Below are positions 6,565 through 14,772 of a DNA stretch of 64,000 nucleotides, one piece after another. The DNA lies in the NCBI GenBank assembly GCA_021847015.1, contig JAJZVW010000015.1, forward strand, positions 1 through 64,000. The letters are read 5' to 3'. Source of the DNA: Pseudomonadota bacterium (GTDB lineage Bacteria > Pseudomonadota > Alphaproteobacteria > Rhodospirillales > Magnetospirillaceae). Positions within the stretch are counted from its first letter, which is position 1. Each line of letters begins with the position of its first letter. The position numbers and the translations under genes are program-made. The notes beneath the pieces are model-generated. The model was given only the letters and a program-made list of their open reading frames with translations, had not been told where the DNA came from and did not search any database.

Positions 6565-9530
6565 CAGTAGTTCCCCCGGGTCGAGGGATTGGCCCCCCAA
6601 TAGGACTGAAGATTGGTCGACAGCCAGCGCAGCGTCTGGGGATTGGACAGCACCGACACCACGCTGTGGCCGTCCAGCGCGTTGACGTGGAAATGCACCT
6701 CGCCGCCGCCGTTACCCGCGCCATCCCCCGATGGGGACGCGCCGGACGACGGCGTCGGCCCGGGGATCGAGGTCATGCTGGCGGGCAGCCCCAACGCCGG
6801 CCCCTTGAGCGCCGCCCGCAGAGGTTCGGCGATGGCGGCGGGGAGGACCATTTCGTCCTTGTGGAGTTCGGTCAATGCCCCGTCATAGGGGACACGCTCC
6901 CAACCGCCGGCTGCGGACGCGAGGCCTAGATAGCTTAGGCCTTGCTGAAAGGTCGCCTGCCCAACTCCCGGTGCCATGGCCCACCCGACGACGGGGATGG
7001 CGGCCACTGACGACATCGCTGCGACGGCGGCGATAGCCGCGTACGCCGGGATTTCACCTACGGCTTCCGCCTTGGACGCCATGATCGAGGCAATGGCTGA
7101 TGCGCCTTCCGCCGCATCGCGCGTGCCGCTCTCCGCGACGGTCGCCGTGGTCTTCGAGCCTTCCAGTCCCAGCCACTGCGCGAGCTGCTCCGCGACACGC
7201 CCCAGGAAGGTGGATTGACTGGCGGCATCGGACGCGGCGCGGGTCGCGTTCCCGCTTTCCGTCGCCGCCGTCTTCGTCAGTTCCGCCCATACCCACGCCA
7301 GCATCCCGCCTTCGGCGGCCTGTTGGTCGGAGGCCAGCCCCAGGGCGTTGGTGATCAGCTTGTGCTCCAGCCACCGCGCGTCCGCGGACAATTCCTCCAT
7401 CAGGAAATCCGATGCCGCCCGCGCCGCCACCTGGCGCATGGTCTCGGTGCCCATGACGATGCCCTGGACCATGGCGTCCATGCCGCGGTTGATGGGCGAG
7501 AACGCCTGCTCCCACTGCCGCGCCGTCTCCTCGGCCGCCTGACGGTGGGCTTGCGCCTCCTGGTCCGCCAGGCGCGCGCTGTCCTGCTCGTACTGGGCGG
7601 CAAGCGTCGCTCGGCGCTGGAGCGCCCGCTCCCATGCCTGCGTGCCCTGTTCGAGGCCGGCGTCCTCGATGTCGAGTCGCTGAAGGGTCTGCTGGTAATC
7701 CTCGTCGGTCAGTTGCTGGAGCGCCTGGATCTTCTGCTCGTTGGTCATCCGGCCGGCGGCGACCTCGGCGTCCAGGCCATCCTTTTCGGTTTGCAGATTG
7801 ATCCTGGCCACCTCGGCGTCGGTCTGCCGGCGCTCCTGCGCCATCCGGTCCTGCTCGGCCTGATAGGCGCGCACCGCCGCGTTCATCTTGTCCAGCGCCG
7901 CCGTCGCCTGTGCCGATTCGGCGCCCCAGGTCTGCTCCGCATAGGCGTAGACCGCGCCCTCGGCCGCGATCCGCTCCTGCGAGGCGGCGCGGGTGGCGGC
8001 GGCGACCGTCTGGAGGGAGCGAATCTGCCCGTTCGCCGCCTCGGCATGGAGCTGCGCGACCTTGACCGACTCGTCCCGGCTGATGCGGACCTTCTCGTCA
8101 GCCGACACGCGGGCGTCGGCCAGCTTGCGCCGGTCGGCCTCGACCTCGATGGACAGCTCCTGCGCGCGGCCCATGGTGCCGGCGGCGATGCGGCGCTGGG
8201 TCTCGGCGTCGATCTCGGCCACCACCTCGCCGCTGGTCTGCCGCGCCAGCGCGACCCGCGCCGACTGGATCTGCCGGTCGATCTCGATTGTGGACTGGCC
8301 GGCTTGGCTGTAGGCCTCCTTCTGCTTTTCCCAGAACGCCACGGTGTCGGACGCGATCTGGGCGTCGGTCTTCGAGATGTCGTCGCGGATCGTGGACGCC
8401 TGCGTCCGCAAGCTGTCCATGGGAGCCACCGACGGCGCGGCCAGGGTGGGCGCCGCCGCGGCGTCGTCCCCTCCCAGCATGGTCTTCGCCATGTTCCCGG
8501 GTGTCGCGTCCTTGCCGGCGCCCAGGGTCTTCTGACGCAGAGCCCATTTCTCCGACAGCGACAGCCCGTCGATCATCTTCGCGTCGAAGTCGGCCGCCGC
8601 CGACGCGGTGTCGGTGAGCTGGCGCATCAGGATGCGCAGGCCCTGCGACTGGTTGCCGTCGTCGATGGCCTTGGTGAAGGCGTCGATCACCGGCGGCGCG
8701 GCTCCCAATGTGGTCAGCAGCTTGCGGCCGTTCGTGGCCGGCTCGGCGAAGGCCGCCCCCAGTTGCTGGGCCGCCTGGGGCGTCTTCACCCCCATGGCCG
8801 CCGCCAGGGGATCGAGCGCATCCACCAGCGCCTGGATCTCGGGCCCCGAGGCGCCGCGTATGCGCGCGAAGTTGGCGACGATGGTGGAGGCTTCCTGGGT
8901 CGATACTCCGGAAAGGTCCTTGAGATGGCCGATCAGGCCCTCGATGGCGGCGGGGTCGAGCTTCGCGCCCGACAGCACGGTGGCCGCCTGAACGCGGTCC
9001 ACGGCATCGGCCAGGTCGTCGATGTGCCGGATGGCCTCGTAGGCGGCGTAGCCCAGCGCGGCGATGGCCGCGCCGGCGGCCATGGTGGGGACGGACAGGC
9101 CGCCCATGCGCTCGGCCAGCACCATCAGGCTCGGCCCGAACCGCGTCCAGTTGCCGGTGAGCGCTTCGTGGCCCAGCACCATCATCTCGCGCCGGGCGGC
9201 GGCCGTGGCCAGCGACAGGCCGTGGCCGCCCTCGGCCGCGTCGTCGAACGCGGACCTCAACTGGCCCATGATGGGGTTGAATTCCTCGAAAGGCACCAGG
9301 CCCGCCCGGGCTTGGTCCCCGATGGCCGAAACCGCTTCCCCGAAGGTCGAGAACCGCGCCCGCAACTGCTCGACGTTGGCTTCCAGCGGCGTGAAGTTGT
9401 TGGCGCCCAGCGCCTGGCGCAGTCCCTCGACCTTGGCGGCGAAGACGTCGACGGCCTGCCCGGCGGCTTGCGTGCCGGCTTGCAGGCTGCCGATGTCGGC
9501 GCCGAAGCGTACCGTGATGTCCGATGCCAT
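6564..9530 (-). CDS. Tail tape-measure protein
   Basis: 988 residues from the ATG at 9530. It is the longest tail gene and lies just after the tail-assembly chaperone, the standard tape-measure position. The N-terminal 120 residues are helical with Gln/Ala repeats. The middle carries hydrophobic segments (MAAGAAIAALGYAAYEAI), then a long predicted coiled coil between about residues 380 and 680 rich in Glu, Gln, Ala and Arg. The C-terminus has the SMTSIPGPTPSSG linker and a VHFHVNALDG strand seen at the ends of many tape-measure proteins. At about 1.5 Angstrom per residue (family knowledge) the tail would be about 150 nm long. No peptidase motif was noticed. Confidence 0.92.
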   Translation of the reverse strand: MASDITVRFGADIGSLQAGTQAAGQAVDVFAAKVEGLRQALGANNFTPLEANVEQLRARFSTFGEAVSAIGDQARAGLVPFEEFNPIMGQLRSAFDDAAEGGHGLSLATAAARREMMVLGHEALTGNWTRFGPSLMVLAERMGGLSVPTMAAGAAIAALGYAAYEAIRHIDDLADAVDRVQAATVLSGAKLDPAAIEGLIGHLKDLSGVSTQEASTIVANFARIRGASGPEIQALVDALDPLAAAMGVKTPQAAQQLGAAFAEPATNGRKLLTTLGAAPPVIDAFTKAIDDGNQSQGLRILMRQLTDTASAAADFDAKMIDGLSLSEKWALRQKTLGAGKDATPGNMAKTMLGGDDAAAAPTLAAPSVAPMDSLRTQASTIRDDISKTDAQIASDTVAFWEKQKEAYSQAGQSTIEIDRQIQSARVALARQTSGEVVAEIDAETQRRIAAGTMGRAQELSIEVEADRRKLADARVSADEKVRISRDESVKVAQLHAEAANGQIRSLQTVAAATRAASQERIAAEGAVYAYAEQTWGAESAQATAALDKMNAAVRAYQAEQDRMAQERRQTDAEVARINLQTEKDGLDAEVAAGRMTNEQKIQALQQLTDEDYQQTLQRLDIEDAGLEQGTQAWERALQRRATLAAQYEQDSARLADQEAQAHRQAAEETARQWEQAFSPINRGMDAMVQGIVMGTETMRQVAARAASDFLMEELSADARWLEHKLITNALGLASDQQAAEGGMLAWVWAELTKTAATESGNATRAASDAASQSTFLGRVAEQLAQWLGLEGSKTTATVAESGTRDAAEGASAIASIMASKAEAVGEIPAYAAIAAVAAMSSVAAIPVVGWAMAPGVGQATFQQGLSYLGLASAAGGWERVPYDGALTELHKDEMVLPAAIAEPLRAALKGPALGLPASMTSIPGPTPSSGASPSGDGAGNGGGEVHFHVNALDGHSVVSVLSNPQTLRWLSTNLQSYWGANPSTRGNY

Positions 9531-9543
9531 CCCTACGCGTCCC

Positions 9544-10127
9544 TCACCCGTCTGCCCCCTTCGCCATCGCCGCCAGGTCCTGGGGCGTCAGCGTCATCTC
9601 GTCCCACACCGCGTCGTCGCCCTCGCGGTCGTCATCGCCCTCGACCGTCACGCCGTGCGCCGCCGCGATCATCGCCAGAAGCTGCCGCGGCGGCGGCCAG
9701 CGCCGCCAGGACCGTTCCAGCTCCCGGTAACGGGGGATCGTCAGGCGGTCGATCTGCTCGGGCATCCAGCCGGTGTTGGCGTGGACCCACCCGTAGATCA
9801 GCCCCCAGTCGTCCCCGTCGCCGTCCCGTCCAAAGGGCCCGCGTCCTCCTTTTGCACCAAAAGGCCGCTGACCCGGCCGATCACCGTCAGCCCCGCGAGG
9901 ATTTCCGCGAAGGTGGCCGGGATTTGCAGGATCTCCTCCTCGGTCTTTCCCAGCGCGGCCGCGTAGACGGCGACGGCCGCGTCGAAGTTCCGGGGCGCGG
10001 TGATGTTGCCCATCCACACGTCGTCCCAGCGCTCCCCGATCACGCGCAGGCGCCCGAACGGAAGCGGCGAGACGGCATGGGAATGGCCACCCAGAATGAC
10101 GGTTCCGGTTTCCGGGGCGCCCTTCAT
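9544..10127 (-). CDS. Tail-assembly chaperone, long form made by -1 frameshift
   Basis: The gene starts at the ATG at 10127 (MKGAPETGTVILGG). The zero-frame product is 109 residues (stop at 9798). A second frame, -1 relative to the first, runs from before the slippery site to 9544 and contains WGLIYGWVHANTGWMPEQID, a pattern typical of the C-terminal half of GTA/siphovirus tail chaperones. That second frame has no ATG, GTG or TTG before its conserved part. Shifting at GGGCCCT (9834-9840) joins both parts into a 194-residue protein. Short and long chaperone forms just before the tape-measure gene are the rule in tailed phages (lambda G/GT). The exact slip site is inferred from sequence. Confidence 0.78.
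9798..10127 (-). CDS. Tail-assembly chaperone, short (zero-frame) form
   Basis: 109 residues ending in GTTGG before the TGA at 9798. It contains FDAAVAVYAAALGKTEEEI and EILAGLTVIGRVSG, compatible with the small helical chaperone that coats the tape measure during tail assembly. Its ATG overlaps the tail-tube stop as ATGA. It shares its first 98 residues with the frameshifted form. Confidence 0.8.
   Translation of the reverse strand: MKGAPETGTVILGGHSHAVSPLPFGRLRVIGERWDDVWMGNITAPRNFDAAVAVYAAALGKTEEEILQIPATFAEILAGLTVIGRVSGLLVQKEDAGPLDGTATGTTGG
9834..9840 (-). promoter_or_regulatory. Probable -1 ribosomal frameshift site (G GGC CCT)
   Basis: On the minus strand the chaperone frame reads GCG GGC CCT TTG. 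The heptamer G-GGC-CCT fits the X-XXY-YYZ slippery rule: both tRNAs can re-pair on GGG and CCC. A Shine-Dalgarno-like AGGAGG lies 4 nt upstream. The overlap of the two frames lies exactly here. A less good alternative is CAA-AAG some 16 nt upstream. Confidence 0.68.
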
Positions 10128-11086
10128 CACGACACCTCCGGATAGGTTTCCTGATAGATCTGGTTCGCGGCGTTGGCGGAGATGCCGAAGTCGATTTCGG
10201 GTGCCAGGAACGCCTTCAGCTTGAACTGCCGGTCGAACTTGGTCGCCACGCACTTGAAGATGCGCACGTACGAGAGCGCGCCCTCGAAGACCGTCACGTA
10301 ATCGAGCTGGAAGGTCGGCGTGTAGCCGAGCTGATGGTTCAGCACGATCTTCGTCTGACCCGCCGGCTGGGTGTAGGCGTACATGGTCGCGATCTGTTTG
10401 CCGGCGTCACTGGGATGGAAGAAGTACTCACCGGTGGCGCCGTTCACCGAATACTGGCCGGCGCCGGCCGGCGTGCCGCTCCCGGCGGTCAGCAGCGGCA
10501 GCCCGGTCAGGTTGTAGACGATGCCGAGATCCTGGTTGAACTCGGCGCCGTTGGCGACCGTGTTGACCGGCCCGAACGTGACCGGATCGTTGACCGCGAT
10601 GCCCGTCCCGGTGACCGCCTGGGTGAGGGTCACGACGTCGCCGGCGACGGACTGGACGGCGGTTCCGGCCGGGATGTTGGCGTGCGTCGCCACCTGGCCG
10701 GGAACGACGTTCGGCGCGGCGGCGAAGGTGACGGTGTCGCCGTCGGCCGCCGTCGCCGCGCTGGCGTTGATAACCGTGGCGGCCGGCAATGTCGCCACCT
10801 CGCCCGGGAAGGCGGTCGCGCCCAGCGAGCCTGCCGTCAGCACCTCGCCGTGGAATACCGAGTTGATGGCGATCCCGGACACCCTGGCCGTCTTGATCTT
10901 TCCGGTCGCCTTGATGGTGCCGCGCGCCTGGTCGATCGCGTACTGGCTCGTGCCGTAGTTCTCGACCAGGTCGCCCTGCTCGTTGATGGTCAGTTCCTGG
11001 GCATAGCCGATGTTCACGGTCGGCTGGTTGGCGGTGTCCGTGCGCCGCACGTAGAGCGCGCCGGGTCCGAAGGATGCTTTCGACAT
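10127..11086 (-). CDS. Major tail tube protein
   Basis: 319 residues, ATG at 11086. It lies directly before the tail chaperone, the usual place of the tail tube gene. The N-terminal half (LTINEQGDLVENYGTSQYAI, ARGTIKATGKIKTARVSG) resembles tail-tube beta sheets. The middle carries an inserted beta domain with a GAGQYSVNGATGEYFF...DAG hairpin like the repeats in the tail-tip protein. The C-terminal part (KCVATKFDRQFKLKAFLAPE) completes the tube fold. The stop overlaps the next start as ATGA. Confidence 0.85.
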   Translation of the reverse strand: MSKASFGPGALYVRRTDTANQPTVNIGYAQELTINEQGDLVENYGTSQYAIDQARGTIKATGKIKTARVSGIAINSVFHGEVLTAGSLGATAFPGEVATLPAATVINASAATAADGDTVTFAAAPNVVPGQVATHANIPAGTAVQSVAGDVVTLTQAVTGTGIAVNDPVTFGPVNTVANGAEFNQDLGIVYNLTGLPLLTAGSGTPAGAGQYSVNGATGEYFFHPSDAGKQIATMYAYTQPAGQTKIVLNHQLGYTPTFQLDYVTVFEGALSYVRIFKCVATKFDRQFKLKAFLAPEIDFGISANAANQIYQETYPEVS

Positions 11087-11089
11087 GGT

Positions 11090-11356
11090 CTACTCCCTGA
11101 TGGCGCCGATCGCCGCCTCGATGGCGGCGACGGCGTTGTGGATGACGTTCAGCGCGCGGGTGTCGCGGCTGATGGCCGAGTCGCGGCAATGCCGCGCCTG
11201 CCAGGCGCGCAGCCCGGCCAGGGCGGCCGCCCTCCAGGGGATGGGGGCGGCCGCCTCCAAAGGCGGCTCCGCGTCGGCATGGGCTTCGGGCGCCGGGGGA
11301 GCCTCTTTTGCGGATGCGTCGGCGTCGGTCGTTGTGGCTGCGTCGTCTTCGGACAA
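11090..11356 (-). CDS. Small phage protein, unknown function
   Basis: 88 residues from a TTG at 11356, chosen because AAGGAGG stands 5 nt before it and no ATG fits. The first 45 residues are acidic and Pro/Ala-rich, with no clear fold. The rest is helical (WRAAALAGLRAWQARHC, ALNVIHNAVAAIEAAIGAI). It lies between the tail terminator-like gene and the tail tube gene, a slot where small scaffold or tail-completion proteins occur. The function is not recognised. Confidence 0.6.
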   Translation of the reverse strand: MSEDDAATTTDADASAKEAPPAPEAHADAEPPLEAAAPIPWRAAALAGLRAWQARHCRDSAISRDTRALNVIHNAVAAIEAAIGAIRE

Positions 11357-11367
11357 GGCGTCCTCCT

Positions 11368-11805
11368 TCAGGGCACGAGGATCTTGACGGGGATGACGGC
11401 CGCGGCCCGCTGCCCCAGCGCGCCGGCGAAGATCTTGATGTCGCCCTCGATGCGGCAGTGTTGGACCAGGCCGCCCAGCGTGCAGGTGCCGGTGGCCCAA
11501 CTGTCGGGGGCCAGCGCCCCTTCGACGGCGTCCAGCAGATCGTCAAGAACGACCTCCGCGCTGGTGTTGGGGTCGGGATTGGCCGTGTAGATCAGCACCT
11601 GCGCCCCAAGCGTATGGGCCGGCGGCGCGCCGTCGTCCTCGGTGACCGTCTCGTCGTCGGCCATCACGAAAAGGGCCGGCAGCTCCCCGTCGTTCATGTC
11701 GTCCAGCAACCGGGCGCGGCGGTCGCAGGTGATCACGGCACCGTCCGCTTGAAGGGCTTGGAGCCGGGTGAACAGCGCCTGGCGATAGGTTTCCCGCGCA
11801 TTCAT
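11368..11805 (-). CDS. Tail terminator / tail completion-like protein
   Basis: 145 residues, ATG at 11805 (MNARETYRQALFTRLQAL). The pattern of a short helix, then GELPALFVMADDETV and HTLGAQVLIYT, and a C-terminal LVQHCRIEGDIKIFAG...AAVIPVKILV matches small tail-terminator proteins (gpU-like) in length and strand order. It follows the gp10-like connector and precedes the tail tube, the expected location. It overlaps the preceding stop by 4 bp. The family call is inference from shape and position. Confidence 0.65.
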   Translation of the reverse strand: MNARETYRQALFTRLQALQADGAVITCDRRARLLDDMNDGELPALFVMADDETVTEDDGAPPAHTLGAQVLIYTANPDPNTSAEVVLDDLLDAVEGALAPDSWATGTCTLGGLVQHCRIEGDIKIFAGALGQRAAAVIPVKILVP

Positions 11806-12302
11806 GCCGTGGTGCCTCCTTGGATGACGGGATCGGCGGCCGCCTCGATCCTGGCGCGGATGCGCTCGCGGCGTTCCTCGAACGGACCCGTGACGAAGCG
11901 GTAGGGACTTGTTCCGGGATGCCGCACGCGCCGGCGGAACACCAGTGCGCCGCCCAGCATGAACGCCAGCGCCTTGACCTTGACCGCGACGATGTCGTGG
12001 GGAGCGGTCCCGTGCTCCAGTCCGGCGGTCAGATTGAAGCCGCTGGGCAGCACGACGGGCTTGGCGCCGACGAAACCGGTGATGCTGGTGGGGTCCGCCT
12101 CCACCCGCGACCACAGGGCGTTTCGAACGCGGTCGTTCGGGTCCTTGAAGAATTCGCCGGCGCCGATGCGGTCGCGGATGTCGCTGTGCAGGGAGACGGT
12201 TTCCTCGCCAACCACGCGGGCGATGGACCGCTGCACCTCTCCACCCATGGCCTTGAGGCGCAGGATCACCTCGTTGGAGCCGGCCAGATCGACGCTCGTC
12301 AT
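11802..12302 (-). CDS. HK97 gp10-like head-tail joining protein
   Basis: 166 residues, ATG at 12302 (MTSVDLAGSNEVILRLKAMGG). The N-terminal helix, AGLEHGTAPHDIVAVKVKALAF, the basic FRRRVRHPGTSPYRFV block and the terminal helix ERIRARIEAAADPVI are the standard layout of the gp10/HK97 family, whose members link neck and tail. The HPG..P pattern before the last helices is typical. It is overlapped by both neighbours by 4 bp, so it is part of one translational chain. Confidence 0.86.
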   Translation of the reverse strand: MTSVDLAGSNEVILRLKAMGGEVQRSIARVVGEETVSLHSDIRDRIGAGEFFKDPNDRVRNALWSRVEADPTSITGFVGAKPVVLPSGFNLTAGLEHGTAPHDIVAVKVKALAFMLGGALVFRRRVRHPGTSPYRFVTGPFEERRERIRARIEAAADPVIQGGTTA

Positions 12303-12856
12303 GCCGGCACCACGCGCTTGTAGGTGGCCAGCAGAGTGGCGACGGAGGGCGGTATGTCCTTGATGACGAAGGCCGTCGTCTGGGCGGCCATCCCCTCGCT
12401 GGCTTTGCCGATGCGCGGGATCTCCCGGTACCGGAACGCCACCAGCTCGATACACGCCTGCTCCAACTCGTCGGGAATGGTGGCGTAGCCGGCGGTGTAG
12501 GCGATCGTGACGTTGGCGATGCCGCGATTGAAGCGGTAGCCGCTCAGCGACACCATCGTGTCGGTGAACAGGAAACCGGCCTGCGGGACGCCGGGGCTCG
12601 GCGGAATGGATTGGCCGTCGACCGAGACGCTGGCCACCGCCGAGACGGGGTACTGGCGCAGCGGCTGCGCCACGCCGCCGGTGCCGTTGAAGGTGTCGAC
12701 GACGTTCTGGCTGGCGAACTGGCGACCGCACCACCGGCTGATGAAGCCGCTCGCGGCCGTGATCAGGCGCGTGAGCAACGCCTCGTCCTTGCAGCCGGCC
12801 GGAAGGCCCAGCCACTGCTCGACGTTGGCGATGGTGGTGAGGTCGCCGGCAGCCAT
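12299..12856 (-). CDS. gp6-like head-tail connector protein
   Basis: 185 residues, ATG at 12856 (MAAGDLTTIANVEQWLGL). The family signature is present: an N-terminal helical pair with DEALLTRLITAASGFISRWCGR, then TFNGTGGVAQPLRQYPVSAV, YRFNRGIANVTIAYTAGYATIP, and a C-terminal helix DELEQACIELVAFRYRE. These adaptor proteins attach below the portal. The order capsid, small protein, gp6-like, gp10-like is conserved in HK97-type and GTA heads. Confidence 0.9.
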   Translation of the reverse strand: MAAGDLTTIANVEQWLGLPAGCKDEALLTRLITAASGFISRWCGRQFASQNVVDTFNGTGGVAQPLRQYPVSAVASVSVDGQSIPPSPGVPQAGFLFTDTMVSLSGYRFNRGIANVTIAYTAGYATIPDELEQACIELVAFRYREIPRIGKASEGMAAQTTAFVIKDIPPSVATLLATYKRVVPA

Positions 12857-12859
12857 GGC

Positions 12860-13126
12860 TTACTTCTTGGCCTGCGTCTCGGCGATCTGCTTTTCCAGGT
12901 CGGCCTTGGCGGCGTTGGCCACCGCGAGCTGCTTCTGGAGATCCTCGACCGTGGCGGCATCCGCCGCCTCCGATTCGAGGCGCAGCCCGTGCGGCCGCAT
13001 CGCCTCGACATGGGCGTCCTCGATCTCGAAGGCGCCTTTCTTGTTGCGCTTGTAGACCCGCTTGTAGACCTTGTCCAGGTGGTGGATCACCGAGACATCC
13101 GAGTCCGCGATCATCACTGTCGTCAT
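12860..13126 (-). CDS. Small phage head-region protein, unknown function
   Basis: 88 residues, ATG at 13126 (MTTVMIADSDVSVIHHLDKVYKR). A short beta-like N-terminus with basic KRVYKRNKKG is followed by a heptad-like C-terminal helix (VEDLQKQLAVANAAKADLEKQIAETQ), a probable short coiled coil. It stands between capsid and connector genes, where head-decoration or connector accessory proteins occur. It is not recognised beyond that. Confidence 0.7.
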   Translation of the reverse strand: MTTVMIADSDVSVIHHLDKVYKRVYKRNKKGAFEIEDAHVEAMRPHGLRLESEAADAATVEDLQKQLAVANAAKADLEKQIAETQAKK

Positions 13127-13187
13127 TGGCTTAATTCCCTGTTTGAACACCCGTTGAAGGCGCCCCGGCCGAAGCCGGGGCGAACCG

Positions 13188-14696
13188 TCAGCCGTTGCCG
13201 ATGTTGGAGCGAATGCCGAGCGCGAAAGGCGCGTAGTGCTGCAACACGCCGTCGGCATAGACGCCGTACTCCCAGCGCCGCTTCACCACCGGCCACGCCA
13301 GGCTGTAGTAGTCGCGGCGCATCCGCATGCGTTTCAGCGCCGGGACGCCGTTCAGCGGATAGGGCAGCGTGTCGGTGTCGTACATGATGGTCCCCGGCGG
13401 CACGTTGGGATGCAGCTTGATGGGAATCGCCTTGGCGCCGTTGAGCCCGAACGGATTGAGATAGGACGCCACCAGGTCGCCGCCCTTGATGTTGCCCTGC
13501 TCCGTGTTGATGACGAAGCGCTGGGCGGCGGCCGTCCCGGCGTTCAGGATCTTCTTCTTGATGTTTTTCTGCTCCTGGCTCGACACCCAGATGGTGTCCG
13601 GGCTCATGCGGTGGTTGTCGTAGAACCACTGCAGGTCGGCATCGAACTCGACGATGCCGCCGACGCCGTCGGAGGTGAGCGGCGTGCCGGTGCCGGCGGC
13701 GCCGGTGGCCTGGTAGGCGATCAGCGAGCCGCTGTTCGCCTTCCACGCCTGGGCCAGCAGCCCGTCGAACACCAGGTTGTTGTTCGAGTTGTCGTTGGCG
13801 CCCAGGCTGGCCGCCGTCTGCGTGCCCGTGGCGGCGGCAGTGATGACCAGGCTGTTGACTGTGGTGATTGCGCCCAGGACCTCGGCGCCCGGCGCGCCCC
13901 AGAACCAGGCGTAGGCCACTGCGCCCGCCAGGTTCGCCACCGAGCAGGACAGGGCGTGGGTGTTGTTGGCGTCGTTGGCTGTCTGGACGAGGCGGTTGGC
14001 CGAGAGTTTGCCGGTGCCCCCGCCGTAGGTGTCGACGGAGGTGTCGATGTTGGTGCGGCTGACGCTGCCGCGCACGCCGCTGGCGACGGTGGACGCCTCG
14101 TATCCCGCCAGCGTGAGGCCGGCGACGATCACCGAATACTGGGTGTTGTAGGCCAGCGTGCCGCCCGTGCCGACGTCGGCCACGGTCGGCTGCGCAGCCT
14201 GGCCGATGCCGTAGGTGGCCTGGCCGCCCAGGATCACCTTCTCCTCGCCGATCATGTAGGCGCGCAGCAGGCCCTCCATGGCCAGGGCCTTGACGTCGTC
14301 GAACCCCTCGGCCGCGTAGTCGGCCTCGAAATTGACGAAGTCTTCCAGGCCGAGGCCGGCGAAGGCGGCGTAGTAGTCCTGGGTCGAGGTGGCGATCACA
14401 CCGCCGCGGTTGCCATGGGACACGCCCATGTCCAGGTTGTTGGTGTTGACGCCGGTGATGGCGCGCCAGTTGGCCTGGATGCCCTTGCCGCCGGTGGCAC
14501 GCGGGATCGCATTGCGCAGCGGCGTCAGCACCGGATAGAGCTTCTTCGCCCCCGGCTCCAGGTCGTAGTACGTGATGCCCGAGGTGGCGCTCGCGGACTG
14601 GTCCCAGCCCTTCGTCATGATTTCCGCGGGCGCCGCGCCGCCGCCGGCGGCGAGCGCCTGCTGGATCAGCGCCAGGGTTTCGCTGGTCGTGGTCAT
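13188..14696 (-). CDS. Major capsid protein
   Basis: 502 residues from the ATG at 14696, preceded by AAGGAAG at 5-nt spacing; an in-frame GTG two codons upstream is less well placed. The N-terminal part (ALIQQALAAGGGAAP...YDLEPGAKKLYPVLTPLRNAIPR) and the central STQDYYAAFAGLGLEDFVNFEADYAAEG resemble capsid proteins of Mu-like siphophages. A C-terminal strand series (VVKRRWEYGVYADGVLQHYAPFALG) ends it. An Ig-like Ala/Thr/Gly-rich insert occupies roughly residues 180-330. It follows the prohead protease gene and precedes the connectors. The fold is inferred; the role is supported by order and size. Confidence 0.85.
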   Translation of the reverse strand: MTTTSETLALIQQALAAGGGAAPAEIMTKGWDQSASATSGITYYDLEPGAKKLYPVLTPLRNAIPRATGGKGIQANWRAITGVNTNNLDMGVSHGNRGGVIATSTQDYYAAFAGLGLEDFVNFEADYAAEGFDDVKALAMEGLLRAYMIGEEKVILGGQATYGIGQAAQPTVADVGTGGTLAYNTQYSVIVAGLTLAGYEASTVASGVRGSVSRTNIDTSVDTYGGGTGKLSANRLVQTANDANNTHALSCSVANLAGAVAYAWFWGAPGAEVLGAITTVNSLVITAAATGTQTAASLGANDNSNNNLVFDGLLAQAWKANSGSLIAYQATGAAGTGTPLTSDGVGGIVEFDADLQWFYDNHRMSPDTIWVSSQEQKNIKKKILNAGTAAAQRFVINTEQGNIKGGDLVASYLNPFGLNGAKAIPIKLHPNVPPGTIMYDTDTLPYPLNGVPALKRMRMRRDYYSLAWPVVKRRWEYGVYADGVLQHYAPFALGIRSNIGNG

Positions 14697-14772
14697 TGAC
14701 ACTTCCTTGATCGCTGGCCTTGCCCAGGGGCCATCGAACGCTTTCCCGGCCGGCGGGCCACCGGCGGGAAAC

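Noticed and set aside
7215-10145. 976-codon plus-strand open frame
   Set aside because: Antisense to the tape-measure and chaperone genes; low-complexity composition.
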